Source: Variovorax paradoxus (GTDB taxonomy: Bacteria; Pseudomonadota; Gammaproteobacteria; Burkholderiales; Burkholderiaceae_C). From it: a stretch of 64,000 nt of DNA. The stretch lies in contig NZ_CP102931.1 in NCBI RefSeq assembly GCF_024734665.1, positions 3,408,001 to 3,472,000 on the forward strand, given 5' to 3'. Positions 32,431 through 42,431 of this stretch are shown piece after piece; positions within the stretch are counted from its first letter, which is position 1; every line of letters starts with the position of its first letter. The notes under the pieces were generated by a model. It saw only the letters and a program-made list of their open reading frames with translations. It was not told the origin of the DNA and ran no database searches. The position numbers and the translations under genes are program-made.

Positions 32431-32454
32431 ATTGGTTTCGTGCCTCCATGACCG

Positions 32455-33948
32455 TCACTCTTGGCCGGCGAACCAGTGTTCGCGGGCTTTCAAGATGAGG
32501 GCTTTGGCGTCATCGGCGCTTTGGCCGGTGATCTCGGTGAGTTCATCGACCGCGAGGTCGGCAAGATCGTCACGGGTGTTCACACCCGCTTCGGTCAGCT
32601 TGGGAATCAGCTCGGGGTCCAGGCCTTCGAGGTCGTGCAGGTCTTGCGACACCGTCGACTGGGCCTCGACGCCCTCTTCCTTGGCGATTTCCATGGTCAG
32701 CAGCGCATCCTTGGCACGCGAGCGCAGCTCATTGATGGTGTCTTCGTCGAAGGCCTCGATTTCCAGCATTTCGGAGATCGGCACGTAGGCCACTTCCTCG
32801 AGGCTGTTGAAGCCTTCCGAAATGAGGATGTCGGCGATTTCCTCGTCGACGTCGAGCTTTTCCATGAAGAGCTTGCGGCTGGCATCGGTTTCGGTCGCCT
32901 GCTTCTGGGCCGACTCGTTGGCGTCCATGATGTTGATCTTCCAGCCGGTGAGGTCGGAAGCCAGGCGCACATTCTGGCCGCCGCGGCCGATGGCGATGGC
33001 GAGGTTTTCCTCGTCGACCACCACGTCCATGGCGTGCTTTTCTTCGTCCACCACGATCGACGACACGTTGGCCGGAGCCAGCGCACCGATCACGAACTGG
33101 GCCGGGTCTTCGCTCCATAGAACGATGTCCACGCGCTCGCCGGCGAGCTCGTTGGTCACGGCGTTGACGCGGGTGCCGCGCACGCCGACACAAGTGCCGA
33201 TGGGGTCGACGCGCTTGTCGTGCGATAGCACTGCGATCTTGGCGCGCGAACCCGGGTCACGGGCGCAGCTCTTGATTTCGAGCAGGCCCTGCTCGATTTC
33301 GGGAACTTCCTGGCGGAACAGCTCGATCATGAACTCGGGAGCCGAGCGCGACAGGATGATCGGCGCGCCGCGCAGCGTCAGGTCGACTTCCATGATCATG
33401 GCGCGCACGCGGTCGCCGTTGCGCAGGTTTTCCTTGGCGATCATCTCGCTGCGGCGCAGGCGCCCTTCGACACGGCCGGCCTCGACGATGATGTCGCCCT
33501 TGTCCAGGCGCTTGACGGTGCCCACGAAGATCTTGTCGCCGCGCGACATGAAGTCGTTGAGCAGCATCTCGCGCTCGGCGTCGCGGATCTTCTGCAGGAT
33601 GACCTGCTTGGCGGCCATGGCGCCGATGCGGCCGATCGGCACCGAGTCCACCGCTTCTTCGATGTACTCGCCGACTTCGATGTCCGACATTTCTTCCTTG
33701 GCTTCGAACAGGAGGATTTCCTGGTCGGGCAGCTGCAGGCCGGCCTCGTCGGGTACGACGTGCCAGCGGCGGAAGGTCTCGTAGTCGCCGCTGTCGCGAT
33801 CGACCGCGACGCGAATGTCCACGTCGCCCTGATGGAGCTTCTTGGTGGCTTGCGCCAGAGCGGACTCGACCGCACCGAAGACCACGTCACGCTCGACGTT
33901 CTTCTCGCGCGAGATCGCATCCACCAACATCAACATTTCGCGATTCAT
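32455..33948 (-). CDS. nusA: transcription termination/antitermination factor NusA
   Basis: The 497-residue factor binds RNA polymerase and nascent RNA and modulates pausing, termination and rRNA antitermination. N-terminal domain [21 protein letters not shown]1 domain ([20 protein letters not shown]), two KH domains ([20 protein letters not shown] and [18 protein letters not shown]), then two C-terminal acidic helix-hairpin repeats (about residues 370-490) as in the E. coli long form. It lies 16 bases after rimP. Confidence 0.98.
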   Translation of the reverse strand: MNREMLMLVDAISREKNVERDVVFGAVESALAQATKKLHQGDVDIRVAVDRDSGDYETFRRWHVVPDEAGLQLPDQEILLFEAKEEMSDIEVGEYIEEAVDSVPIGRIGAMAAKQVILQKIRDAEREMLLNDFMSRGDKIFVGTVKRLDKGDIIVEAGRVEGRLRRSEMIAKENLRNGDRVRAMIMEVDLTLRGAPIILSRSAPEFMIELFRQEVPEIEQGLLEIKSCARDPGSRAKIAVLSHDKRVDPIGTCVGVRGTRVNAVTNELAGERVDIVLWSEDPAQFVIGALAPANVSSIVVDEEKHAMDVVVDEENLAIAIGRGGQNVRLASDLTGWKINIMDANESAQKQATETDASRKLFMEKLDVDEEIADILISEGFNSLEEVAYVPISEMLEIEAFDEDTINELRSRAKDALLTMEIAKEEGVEAQSTVSQDLHDLEGLDPELIPKLTEAGVNTRDDLADLAVDELTEITGQSADDAKALILKAREHWFAGQE

Positions 33949-33964
33949 GCCACCACTCCTCTAG

Positions 33965-34612
33965 TCAGTCCGGAACCTGCGTTCCGTCGTCAATATCCGA
34001 AAAACCCGGTTGGGTTTTGGCCTTGCGGCCCTTGAAATCCACAATAGGCGCGAGCCGCGCCTCGCGCAGCTCGTCAAGCACGAAGCCCAGCGCCTGCAGC
34101 GTTGCAGGCGCGCGCTTCTTGCTCACTTTTTGACCCGGCTTGGGCTCCGGCGCATCGCTCCAGACGATTTGCCAGCCCTGGGCGCCGACAGCGCCCTCAA
34201 CCTGTGCAACACGCTCCAGCGTGCCGCGAAACTTCTTGCGGCTGGCCGACACCTGGCCCGCCGCCGCAGCGCCCATGGGCGCCTTGAGCGTGATGTCGAT
34301 CACCTCGCCCACGAAACGCTCGAAATCCTGCTCATTGCGCAGCGGACGGTCAATACCGGGCGAGGACACCTCGAGCCGCTTGTAATCGACACCATCGACC
34401 TCGAGCGCGAATTGCAATTGGCGCGTTACCTTCTCGCAGTCTTCGACCGTCACGAAGGGCTCTGGCACGCCGGCAGCCGCATCTTCGGAGGTGGGGGCCG
34501 TCCAGGGCAAATCAATCGTCACGCGCAGCAATCCCCCGGCCGAGCGTTCGATCTCGACCAGGTCATAGCCGAGACCGGCCACGGTTTGTTCCACTATTTG
34601 CTGCAATGCCAC
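33965..34612 (-). CDS. rimP: ribosome maturation factor RimP
   Basis: The 215-residue protein supports 30S subunit maturation. It has VAGLGYDLVEIERSAGGLLR, the central LEVDGVDYKRLEVSSPGIDR PL region (YRLEVSSPGIDRPL type) and a C-terminal Sm-like domain. It is longer than E. coli RimP because of inserts around residues 40-55 and 118-155. The start is a GTG; the nearest purine-rich sequence (AAAAGG) is 14 bases upstream, so initiation may be weak. It leads the nusA-infB operon. Confidence 0.95.
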   Translation of the reverse strand: MALQQIVEQTVAGLGYDLVEIERSAGGLLRVTIDLPWTAPTSEDAAAGVPEPFVTVEDCEKVTRQLQFALEVDGVDYKRLEVSSPGIDRPLRNEQDFERFVGEVIDITLKAPMGAAAAGQVSASRKKFRGTLERVAQVEGAVGAQGWQIVWSDAPEPKPGQKVSKKRAPATLQALGFVLDELREARLAPIVDFKGRKAKTQPGFSDIDDGTQVPD

Positions 34613-34701
34613 GTGTTCGAAGGTGCCTTTTAAATACTGGGTTCATGCCATCCGCCCGCCACGGATGCCAGATCGCCATGAATGCTCAGAATGCATAGAC
34701 C

Positions 34702-34737
34702 AAAAAAAACGGGCGGTTGGTACCCGCCCGTTTGGTC
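34702..34737 (-). terminator. intrinsic terminator between MFS gene and rimP
   Basis: On the minus strand a ten-base stem (AAACGGGCGG on the plus strand at 34707-34716 pairs with CCGCCCGTTT at 34724-34733) is followed by eight T. It should end the MFS transcript before rimP. Because it lies just downstream of a TATAAT hexamer (34754-34749, minus strand), it could also act as an attenuator in a rimP leader if that promoter is used. Confidence 0.8.
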
Positions 34738-34739
34738 GT

Positions 34740-34791
34740 GAGCCTCGAATTATATGCTATTTGTGTAATAAATGAAGGGGCTTCGAGGCTC
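34740..34791. repeat. 10-bp inverted repeat around an AT-rich core after the MFS gene
   Basis: GAGCCTCGAA (34740-34749) and TTCGAGGCTC (34782-34791) are exact reverse complements enclosing 32 AT-rich bases; the right arm includes the MFS stop codon. The core holds a minus-strand TATAAT (34754-34749) with CTTCAT 17 bases before it, a possible promoter for the rimP-nusA-infB operon. The 178-base gap between rimP and the MFS gene otherwise holds only the terminator described separately. Confidence 0.5.
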
Positions 34792-35989
34792 AGCCACCTA
34801 TTGATTGGCGCGATTTGAACCAAACCAATGCGAATAGCACCGCGCCGAGCGCCAATGCCGCCGCCGCGACCAGCAACGGCAGCTGAAAAGACCCCGTCCG
34901 CTGGGCCAGTGGCGCCGCAAACAACGGTCCGACGATCTGCCCTACCCCATAGGAAGCCGTCGCGTAGCCGATCAGCCCGGCAGCCGCATTGCCGCGCAGC
35001 CGGCGCGCATCCCGCATGGCAAAAAGGGTGATGGCAGTGAACGGCATGCCCAGCAGCAGGCTTCCGAGCGCGAATCCGACAATGCTCGGCCATGCCACCG
35101 ACAGCACGACGCCCAGCGCCTGCAACGCGTAGGCGCAAGCCAGCAGCAGCCGGTTGTCCCAATGCGTCGGCGCGCGGGCCCCGATCAGCGCGCCTGGAAT
35201 GATGGCCAGCCCGAAAAGCGGCCAGAAGAAGTCCGGCCAGGACGATCCCGGCAGCGCCTGCCGGGCGATCACCGGCAGGAAGGTGGCGGTGATGATGTAG
35301 CCGAAGCCCGCCAGCCCGTAGAGCGCGACCAGCCATATCGCGTCGCTGCGGTCAGCCGGCCCGGCCACGCGAACCGCCGCAGCAGGCACCGGAGCGGCAC
35401 CGCCATCTGCCGATGCCCGTTCGCCGTCGTCAAACACCCGCCAGATCACCACGATCAGCACGACCGCCAGGATGCCCAGGCCGATCCACCCCGCCTCGGA
35501 GCCCCAGCGCCCCAGTGCACCACCGAGCAAGCCCGTCATCGCGATGCCGATTCCCGGCCCGGTGTAGATCACGCCGGCCAGCGTCGGCGCGTTTGTCTCA
35601 GCCAGCCGGCGCAGGCCCCAGCCCGAGGCGAAGACGAAGACCCAGGCGCTCATCACGCCTGCCGCTGTGCGCAGCACGCCCCAGCTCGTGAAGCTGTGCA
35701 ACAAGCCCATACCAATCAGCAGAGCGGCCGTGGCCACCAGCCCACCCCGCACCATGCTCGACGCCTTGATGCCGATGGCCGCGCAGCTCACCGCGCCGAG
35801 GAAGTACCCCAGGTAGTTGAGCGACGCCAGAACTCCGCCCGCCGCCAGCTCCAACTTTCCCTCGTGCAGCATGATGGGCAGCATGGGCGTGAAGGCAAAG
35901 CGCCCCAGGCCCATCGCCACTGCAAGGGTGACCATGCAGGCCAGCGCCGCGCGCCAGGCGCCGCGCCGGTCGCGTCCGATTTCCGACAT
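34790..35989 (-). CDS. MFS transporter, YbfB/YjiJ family
   Basis: The 399-residue inner-membrane protein has twelve hydrophobic segments and the YbfB/YjiJ signature near the N-terminus: LAVAMGLGRFAFTPMLPIML, then LASLNYLGYFLGA and WGLRRLAETNAPTLAGVIY, YTGPGIGIAMTGLLGG. Substrates of the family are unknown. It is followed by a strong terminator and sits at the end of the yej-type transporter run (16 bases after the ATPase gene stop), so it may be co-transcribed with that operon. Confidence 0.9.
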   Translation of the reverse strand: MSEIGRDRRGAWRAALACMVTLAVAMGLGRFAFTPMLPIMLHEGKLELAAGGVLASLNYLGYFLGAVSCAAIGIKASSMVRGGLVATAALLIGMGLLHSFTSWGVLRTAAGVMSAWVFVFASGWGLRRLAETNAPTLAGVIYTGPGIGIAMTGLLGGALGRWGSEAGWIGLGILAVVLIVVIWRVFDDGERASADGGAAPVPAAAVRVAGPADRSDAIWLVALYGLAGFGYIITATFLPVIARQALPGSSWPDFFWPLFGLAIIPGALIGARAPTHWDNRLLLACAYALQALGVVLSVAWPSIVGFALGSLLLGMPFTAITLFAMRDARRLRGNAAAGLIGYATASYGVGQIVGPLFAAPLAQRTGSFQLPLLVAAAALALGAVLFALVWFKSRQSIGG

Positions 35990-36005
35990 TTCTTGCAGTC
36001 TCCGT

Positions 36006-37643
36006 TTATTCCAGCAGCGCGGCGGCCACCAGCTTCTTTGTATAGGGGTGCTCAGGCGCGTCGAGCACGCGCTCGACCGACCCGGTTTCGAGAATGGCTC
36101 CGTCCTTCATCACGATGACGTGATGCGCCATCGCCCGGATCACCTCGACGTCGTGCGTGATCAGCAGATAGCTCAGCCCCCGTTCGCGCTGCAGGCGCTG
36201 CAGCAGGCTCAACACCTGCTTCTGGATCGTCACGTCGAGCGCACTGGTGGGCTCGTCGAGCACCAGCAGCTGCGGGTCGACGATCAGCGCGCGGGCAATC
36301 GCCAGGCGTTGCCGCTGACCGCCCGAAAACTCGTGCGGATAGCGGTCGAGCAGCGAGGGGAACTGGGCCTCGGTCAGCCCGACATCGGCCAGCGCGGTGA
36401 GTGCACGGGCACGGCGCGCCGCGGTGTCGAGTTCGGGCGCGTGCACGCGCAGCCCCTCGCCCACGATCTGCTCCACCGTCATGCGCGGCGACAGCGACGA
36501 GAACGGGTCCTGGAACACCACCTGCATCACGCGGCGCAGGCCGAGATCGGAGGCGCGGTCGACAGCCCAGCCCTTTCCCGCGACCGTCAGTGCGCCCTGG
36601 TGCTTCAGCAGCCCCAGCGCTGCCAGCGCCAGCGTCGACTTGCCCGAACCCGATTCACCGACCACGCCCAGCGTCTCGCCCGGCACGATGCGGAAATCCG
36701 CCCCCTGCACCGCCACGAACTCGCCCTTGCGGAACCAGCCGGCGAAGCCTGGCTTCGGCACGGGATAGATCACGCGCAGGGCCTTGGCCTCGATCACCGG
36801 CGCCGCGTCGGCACGCGCAGCGACAGCCGCCACATTGCGCTCGGGATGACTGTCGATCAGCTTGCGTGTGTAGGGATGCTGCGGCGCATCGAACACAGGC
36901 GCCACCGCGCCATGTTCGACGACATAGCCGTTCTCCATGACCACCACCCGATCGGCAAAGCGCCGCACCAGGTTCAGGTCATGCGTGATGAGCAGCACGG
37001 CCATGCCGTACTTGCGCTGCAGGTCGGCCAGCAATTCCAGGATCTGCGCCCGCACGGTCACGTCGAGCGCGGTGGTGGGCTCGTCGGCCAGCAGCAGGCG
37101 CGGCTTGCAGGCGAGCGCCATCGCGATCATCGCGCGCTGGCGCTGGCCGCCCGAGAGCTGGTGCGGAAACGCTCTCGCCCGCCGCGCCGGCTCCGGAATA
37201 CCGGTGTCGGCCAGCAGTTGGACTGCGGCCGCCTGCGCAGCGCGGGCTGATAGCCCTTCGTGCAGTTCGAGCACCTCGGCGATCTGGTCGCCGACACTGT
37301 AGAGCGCATTCAGCGCGGTCATCGGCTCCTGGAAGATCATCGCGATCTCCTTGCCGCGGATGCCGCGCAACTCCCGCTCGGGAATCGACAGCAAGTCGCG
37401 CGCGCCCTGCGAGCGCCCGCCGCTAAAAAGCTGGGCCGTGCCAGACAGGTCGGCGTTCTGCACCAGCCGCAGCAGCGACAGCGCAGTGACCGTCTTGCCC
37501 GAGCCCGACTCACCGACGAGTGCGAGCTTTTCGCCAGCGGCCATCTGGAAGTCGATGCCGTGCACAACCTCCTTGCCGCTGAACGCGACGCGCAGGCCCT
37601 TTACGTCGAGCAGGGGCTGGTTGGGTTGTTGTGAATCGCTCAT
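36006..37643 (-). CDS. yejF: ABC transporter ATPase with two nucleotide-binding domains (YejF-like)
   Basis: The 545-residue protein is a duplicated ABC ATPase that powers a peptide/microcin C importer. First domain: Walker A GESGSGKTVTALSLL, signature LSGGQRQRAMIAMAL, Walker B LLLADEPTTALDV. Second domain: GESGSGKSTLALAAL, FSGGQRQRLAIARAL, LLVLDEPTSALDV. Each is followed by an oligopeptide-type C-terminal extension (PQHPYTRKLIDSHP; PEHPYTKKLVAAAL). The start overlaps the yejE stop by one base. Length matches YejF (about 530). Confidence 0.95.
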   Translation of the reverse strand: MSDSQQPNQPLLDVKGLRVAFSGKEVVHGIDFQMAAGEKLALVGESGSGKTVTALSLLRLVQNADLSGTAQLFSGGRSQGARDLLSIPERELRGIRGKEIAMIFQEPMTALNALYSVGDQIAEVLELHEGLSARAAQAAAVQLLADTGIPEPARRARAFPHQLSGGQRQRAMIAMALACKPRLLLADEPTTALDVTVRAQILELLADLQRKYGMAVLLITHDLNLVRRFADRVVVMENGYVVEHGAVAPVFDAPQHPYTRKLIDSHPERNVAAVAARADAAPVIEAKALRVIYPVPKPGFAGWFRKGEFVAVQGADFRIVPGETLGVVGESGSGKSTLALAALGLLKHQGALTVAGKGWAVDRASDLGLRRVMQVVFQDPFSSLSPRMTVEQIVGEGLRVHAPELDTAARRARALTALADVGLTEAQFPSLLDRYPHEFSGGQRQRLAIARALIVDPQLLVLDEPTSALDVTIQKQVLSLLQRLQRERGLSYLLITHDVEVIRAMAHHVIVMKDGAILETGSVERVLDAPEHPYTKKLVAAALLE

Positions 37644-38686
37644 CACTTGTCGGCCTTGCGCGGATCGAGCGCATCGCGCAACGCGTCGCCCATGAAAGTC
37701 AGCAGCATCAGCGTGACGACCAGCACGACGAAGGTGGACAGCGAGATCCACCAGGCGTCGATGTTGCCCTTGCCCTGGCTCAGCAGTTCGCCGAGCGATG
37801 GCGTACCGGGCGGCACGCCGAGGCCGAGAAAGTCCAGCGAGGTCAGCGCCAGAATGGCCGCGCTCATGCGGAACGGCAGGAAGGTGACGACCGGCACCAT
37901 GCTGTTGGGCAGGATGTGGCGCCACATGATCTGCAGATTGCCCACGCCGAGCGCGCGCGCGGCGCGCACATAGTCCATCTGCCGGTTGCGCAGAAACTCG
38001 GCGCGCACGTAGTCCGACAACCCCATCCAGCCGAACAGGCTCAGCAGGATCAGCAGCAGCGCCACGCTAGGCGTGAAGATCGCGCTGAAGATGATCAGCA
38101 GGTACAGCTCGGGCATCGCCCCCCAGATCTCGATCAGCCGTTGGAAGGTCAGGTCGATCTTTCCGCCGAAGAAGCCCTGCACCGCGCCGGTCGCGATGCC
38201 CAGCACCACCCCTATTACCGTGAGCGCCAGCGCGAACAGCACGCTCACGCGAAAGCCGTAGATCAGTTGGGCCAGCAGATCGCGGCCCCGTTCATCCGTG
38301 CCGAGCAGGTTCTCGCTCGAAGGGGCCGCGGGGTTCGGCGGCTTCGAGAAATAGTTGAGCGTGGCCGGGCCATAGCGATTCGGGGCATAGATCGCCCAGT
38401 TGTCGCCCTGGGTGATGCGCTGCTCGATGAACGGATCGAGGTAGTCAGCCGGCGTCTCGAAGTCGCCGCCGAAGGTCCTCTCCGAATAGTCCCGCAGCAC
38501 CGGGAAATAGGTCTTGCCTTCGTAGCGCACCACCAACGGCCTGTCGGTCGACAACACATCGGCGAAAAGGCTCAGCACCACCAGCACCGAAAAGATCAAC
38601 AGGCTCCAGAACCCCAGCGGATTGCGGCGAAAACGGCGCCAGGCACGACGGCCGGGACTCACGGACACGACAGGCGCTTTAGTCAA
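37643..38686 (-). CDS. yejE: peptide/microcin C ABC transporter permease (YejE-like)
   Basis: The 347-residue permease begins with a basic segment (RRAWRRFRRNPLGFWSL) and has an N-terminal membrane helix, a periplasmic region of about 100 residues rich in Tyr/Pro, and a five-helix BPD_transp core with the EAA-like loop VRAARALGVGNLQIMWRHIL. This is the DppC/YejE type. The upstream boundary is a TTG overlapping the yejB end by eight bases; a GTG six codons in is an alternative. Confidence 0.93.
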   Translation of the reverse strand: MTKAPVVSVSPGRRAWRRFRRNPLGFWSLLIFSVLVVLSLFADVLSTDRPLVVRYEGKTYFPVLRDYSERTFGGDFETPADYLDPFIEQRITQGDNWAIYAPNRYGPATLNYFSKPPNPAAPSSENLLGTDERGRDLLAQLIYGFRVSVLFALALTVIGVVLGIATGAVQGFFGGKIDLTFQRLIEIWGAMPELYLLIIFSAIFTPSVALLLILLSLFGWMGLSDYVRAEFLRNRQMDYVRAARALGVGNLQIMWRHILPNSMVPVVTFLPFRMSAAILALTSLDFLGLGVPPGTPSLGELLSQGKGNIDAWWISLSTFVVLVVTLMLLTFMGDALRDALDPRKADK

Positions 38687-39692
38687 ACTTCACCCTCGGA
38701 TCGACCCAGACATAGCAAAGATCGGAAATGAGCTTGGTCACCAGACCGATCAGCGTGAACAGATAGAGCGTGCCCAGAAACACCGGGTAGTCGCGCCGCA
38801 GGACGCTTTCGTAGCTGAGCAGGCCCATCCCGTCGAGCGAGAACAGCGTCTCGATCAGCAGCGCGCCCGAGAAGAAGGCACCGATGAAGGCGGTCGGGAA
38901 GCCCGTGATGATCGGAATCAGCGCGTTGCGGAACACGTGCTTCCAGAGCACCTGGCGTTCGGCCAGCCCCTTGGCACGCGCCGTCAGCACGTACTGCTTG
39001 CGGATCTCTTCGAGGAAGGAGTTCTTGGTGAGCATCGCGGTGATCGCGAAACTGCCGAGCACCATCGCCGTCACCGGCAAGGTGATGTGCCACAAATAGT
39101 CGACGATGCGCGCGCCCCAGCTCAGCGACTCCCAATTCGGCGAAGTCAGCCCGCGCAGCGGAAACCATTGCAGCTGGCCGCCGAAGATCACCAGCAGCGC
39201 CACGCCCAGCACAAAACCCGGAATCGCGTAGCCAACGAGCACCAGCAGCGTCGTAAGAAAGTCGAAGCGCGAACCGGCGCGAACCGCTTTCGCAACACCG
39301 AGCGGCACCGCTATCAGGTAGCTGATGAAGAAGGTCCAGAGCCCCAGGCTGATCGAAACCGGCAGCTTCTCCTTGATGAGCTGCCACACGTCCTTGCTCT
39401 GGAAGAAGCTCTTGCCCAGGTCGAAGCGGGCAAATTGCTTGAGCATCTGCCAGAAGCGCTCGGGCGCCGGCTTGTCGAAGCCGTACAGAGCCTTGATTTC
39501 CGCCACCTGCTTGGCGTCGAGGGAGCGCCCCGTGGGGCCACCGGAGAGGCGGTTTTCCTTGTTGGTCAGCTGCGACAGCAACTGCTCGGCCGGGCCGCCC
39601 GGAACGAATTGAACGATGGCGAAATTGATCAGCAGCACCCCGAACAGCGTGGGAATGATCAGCAGAAGGCGTCGAAGCAGGTAGGCGGCCAT
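38679..39692 (-). CDS. yejB: peptide/microcin C ABC transporter permease (YejB-like)
   Basis: The 337-residue permease has the DppB/YejB start AYLLRRLLLIIPTLFGVLLI, INFAIVQFVPGGPAEQLLSQ, a long loop (residues 40-115) and the EAA-like loop YVLTARAKGLAERQVLWKHV before FRNALIPIITGFPTAF. It pairs with the YejE-like subunit to form the inner-membrane channel. The gene begins 22 bases after the solute-binding protein gene. Confidence 0.94.
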   Translation of the reverse strand: MAAYLLRRLLLIIPTLFGVLLINFAIVQFVPGGPAEQLLSQLTNKENRLSGGPTGRSLDAKQVAEIKALYGFDKPAPERFWQMLKQFARFDLGKSFFQSKDVWQLIKEKLPVSISLGLWTFFISYLIAVPLGVAKAVRAGSRFDFLTTLLVLVGYAIPGFVLGVALLVIFGGQLQWFPLRGLTSPNWESLSWGARIVDYLWHITLPVTAMVLGSFAITAMLTKNSFLEEIRKQYVLTARAKGLAERQVLWKHVFRNALIPIITGFPTAFIGAFFSGALLIETLFSLDGMGLLSYESVLRRDYPVFLGTLYLFTLIGLVTKLISDLCYVWVDPRVKFD

Positions 39693-39714
39693 GCGGTCTG
39701 TCTGTGTCTGTCGT

Positions 39715-41547
39715 CTACTTCGCTGCCGGGTCGATCCACCACGTCGTCAGCATCGCCGAGCCGGCGAGAAGACGTTGCGGCAACGGCGCTTCGGGGCGGC
39801 GCAGCTTGCGCTTGTGGGCAATGAAATATTGCTTGCCGTAGTACATCGGGATCACGTAGTGCTGGTGGAGCAAGTAACGGTCCAGCAGCCGCGCGCCTGC
39901 TGCGAGCGACTTGCGGTCCGGGCTGTTGACGATCACTTCGAGAATCTCGTCGATCACCGGATCGCTGATGCCGCTGAGGTTCTGGCTCCCCTTTTCATTG
40001 GCCGATTTCGAGCCGAAATCGTCGTACAGCTCGTTGCCCGGACTCGATGAGCCACCCGCGATGTTGATGACCATGTCGAAGTCGAGCTCGTCCTGCTTCT
40101 TCTTTATCAGGCTCGGGTCGCGCAAGCGATAGTCCAGCGCGATTCCCAGCTTGGCGAGGTTGCGCGCATAGGGCGCCAGCACCACACCCGAGCTGCGGTC
40201 CGGAATGTCGAAGTTGATGACGAAAGGCGTGCCATCCTTGTCGCGCAAGGCGCCATTCCTGTAGGTCCACCCCGCCTCTTTGAGCAGTTCCTGCGCGCGG
40301 ACCAGGTTGCGCCGCAGGCCTTCGGAGGTGTCTCCGCTGCTGGCGGGGCGCGGTAGTTCGCCCTTCGTGTTGTCGATGTATCGCTGCCTGTTCTTGAGGT
40401 GCTCGATCAGCACTTGCTCCTCGGGGCTGATCTCGGGCTGGGCCATGAGGTCATCGCTGTTCTGGAAGTAGCTCATCGTGCGGGCCCTGCGCCCGTAGAA
40501 GAGATGCTGGTTGAGCCAGTCGAAATCGAAGGCCAGCGCCAATGCCTGTCGCACGCGCATGTCCTGGAAGCGAGGCTGCCGCAGGTTGGGCGAGAGGCCC
40601 TGCATGCCGGTGAAGCGGCGGTGCGAAATCTCTTCCTTGACCAGTTCGCCGGAATCGAAGCGCCGCCCCTTGTAGCGGCGCACCCAGGCGATGATCGAGC
40701 GTTCTTCCATCGCATCGAGTGAGCCGGCCTTGAGCGACTCCTCTTCACCCAGCGAGTCCTTGAAGTACTGGTACGACACCTCGCCGAAATTGAACATCCC
40801 CTTGCGCACCGGGAGATCGGCGGCCCAGTAGTCCGGCCGCCGGCGGTACGAGATGTACTTGCCGAAGTCGACCTTGTCCACCACGTACGGCCCACTGGCT
40901 ATCGGCGGCTCACTCACGATCTGGTCGAAGGGCTTGCCCTTGCCCCAGGCACTCGAGAACACCGGCAACTGGCCAATGATCATGTGCAGCTCGGAGTTCT
41001 GGCGCTTGAAGTCGAAGCGGATCGTGCGCTCTCCCACCACCACGGCGTCCTTGATGTCGACCCAGTACGAGCGGAAGGTCGGCCCGGCCTGCTTGCTCAT
41101 CAAGGTGTCGAAGGAGTACTTCACGTCCTTCGCGAGCACCGGGGAGCCGTCGGAGAACTTGGCTTTCGGGTTCAGGCGGAAAGTGACGCTCAGGCGGTCT
41201 GCGGCAAGCTGCACGTCTTCGGCCAGCATGCCGTAGTTGGAGAAGGGCTCGTCTTCGCTCGGCGTCATCAGCGAATCGAAAATCAGGCCGTATTCGGAGA
41301 ACACGAAGCCGTTGGCGCTGTAGCCCATGCCCTGCGGCGGCACGCCCCGCAGCGTGAAGGGGTTGAGCTTGTCGAAGGTTCCGCTGGCCGAGAGGATCAG
41401 CTCGCCGCCCTTGGGGGCATCGGGATTCACGTAGTCGAAATTCTTGAACGACGCCGGGTACTTCGGCTCGTAACCCATGCCCAGACCATGCGCTGCCCAC
41501 GAGGGAAGCGCCAAGAGAGCCAATATCAGAAGCAGCCAACCTCGCAT
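39715..41547 (-). CDS. yejA: periplasmic oligopeptide/microcin C-binding protein (YejA-like)
   Basis: The 610-residue SBP_bac_5 protein has a signal peptide ([19 protein letters not shown]), then [20 protein letters not shown], the usual YejA start, and the long two-lobe binding body through [15 protein letters not shown]. In E. coli the YejABEF system imports microcin C and aids peptide uptake. The Met at 41547 directly precedes the signal peptide; one at 41586 (better ribosome-binding site, GGAAAGAAAG) would add 13 residues and overlap the fabI start on the other strand. Divergent from fabI. Confidence 0.92.
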   Translation of the reverse strand: MRGWLLLILALLALPSWAAHGLGMGYEPKYPASFKNFDYVNPDAPKGGELILSASGTFDKLNPFTLRGVPPQGMGYSANGFVFSEYGLIFDSLMTPSEDEPFSNYGMLAEDVQLAADRLSVTFRLNPKAKFSDGSPVLAKDVKYSFDTLMSKQAGPTFRSYWVDIKDAVVVGERTIRFDFKRQNSELHMIIGQLPVFSSAWGKGKPFDQIVSEPPIASGPYVVDKVDFGKYISYRRRPDYWAADLPVRKGMFNFGEVSYQYFKDSLGEEESLKAGSLDAMEERSIIAWVRRYKGRRFDSGELVKEEISHRRFTGMQGLSPNLRQPRFQDMRVRQALALAFDFDWLNQHLFYGRRARTMSYFQNSDDLMAQPEISPEEQVLIEHLKNRQRYIDNTKGELPRPASSGDTSEGLRRNLVRAQELLKEAGWTYRNGALRDKDGTPFVINFDIPDRSSGVVLAPYARNLAKLGIALDYRLRDPSLIKKKQDELDFDMVINIAGGSSSPGNELYDDFGSKSANEKGSQNLSGISDPVIDEILEVIVNSPDRKSLAAGARLLDRYLLHQHYVIPMYYGKQYFIAHKRKLRRPEAPLPQRLLAGSAMLTTWWIDPAAK

Positions 41548-41584
41548 GCGAGAATTCTGCCCAAGATTTTCACGAGGCAACTTC

Positions 41585-42367
41585 ATGGGCTTTCTTTCCG
41601 GCAAAAAACTGTTGATCACCGGTGTGTTGAGCAATCGCTCCATTGCTTATGGCATTGCCAAGGCCTGTCATGAACAGGGCGCGGAGCTCGCCTTCAGCTA
41701 TGTCGGCGAGCGATTCAAGGACCGTATCACCGAATATGCCGCAGACTTTGGCTCGAAGCTGATTTTCGATTGCGACGTGGGCGACGACGCGCAGATCGAC
41801 AAGCTCTTCGCCGACCTTGCACAGACTTGGCCGAAGTTCGACGGCTTCGTGCACAGCATCGGCTTCGCACCGCGCGAATCCATTGCGGGCGACTTCCTAG
41901 ACGGGCTCTCGCGCGAAGGCTTCAAGATCGCGCACGACATCAGCGCGTACAGCTTTCCGGCCATGGCCAAGTCGGCCCTGCCCTATCTCAACGACAAGTC
42001 GGCCCTGCTCACGCTGACCTACCTGGGCGCCGAGCGCGCGCTGCCCAACTACAACACCATGGGCCTGGCCAAGGCCTCGCTCGAAGCCTCGGTGCGCTAC
42101 ACCGCCGCCTCGCTCGGCCCGAAGGGCATGCGCGTCAACGGCATCAGCGCGGGTCCGATCAAGACGCTGGCAGCCAGTGGCATCAAGGGTTTCGGCAAGA
42201 TGCTGGCGGCCGTGGCCGACGCCTCGCCGATCCGCCGCAACGTGACCATCGAGGAAGTCGGCAACGTGGCTGCCTTCCTGCTGAGCGACCTGGCCAGCGG
42301 CGTGACCGCCGAGATCACCTACGTGGACGGCGGCTTCAGCAACGTCGTCGGCGGGATGGCCGAGTAA
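41585..42367 (+). CDS. fabI: enoyl-[acyl-carrier-protein] reductase (NADH) FabI
   Basis: The 260-residue enzyme reduces trans-2-enoyl-ACP in fatty acid elongation and is the target of triclosan. It has [20 protein letters not shown] with the FabI-specific glycine region, the catalytic Tyr/Lys in [18 protein letters not shown] (Tyr-x6-Lys) and the earlier conserved Tyr in SAYSFPAM, plus [15 protein letters not shown]. The ATG lies within two bases of the alternative yejA start on the opposite strand, so regulatory DNA must be very compact. Confidence 0.98.
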   Translation: MGFLSGKKLLITGVLSNRSIAYGIAKACHEQGAELAFSYVGERFKDRITEYAADFGSKLIFDCDVGDDAQIDKLFADLAQTWPKFDGFVHSIGFAPRESIAGDFLDGLSREGFKIAHDISAYSFPAMAKSALPYLNDKSALLTLTYLGAERALPNYNTMGLAKASLEASVRYTAASLGPKGMRVNGISAGPIKTLAASGIKGFGKMLAAVADASPIRRNVTIEEVGNVAAFLLSDLASGVTAEITYVDGGFSNVVGGMAE

Positions 42368-42385
42368 CCCTGCCATCGATCCCTC

Positions 42386-42408
42386 ACACGGCCACGAGAT
42401 GGCCGTGT
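42386..42408 (+). terminator. hairpin after fabI
   Basis: ACACGGCCA (42386-42394) and TGGCCGTGT (42400-42408) form a perfect nine-base stem with a five-base loop, 18 bases after the fabI stop, followed by a weak T-rich tract (CTATTTATTT). It probably ends or trims the fabI transcript. One possible ATG for the following ligase gene lies in its loop. Confidence 0.6.
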
Positions 42409-42431
42409 TGCGCTATTTATTTCATAGCATC

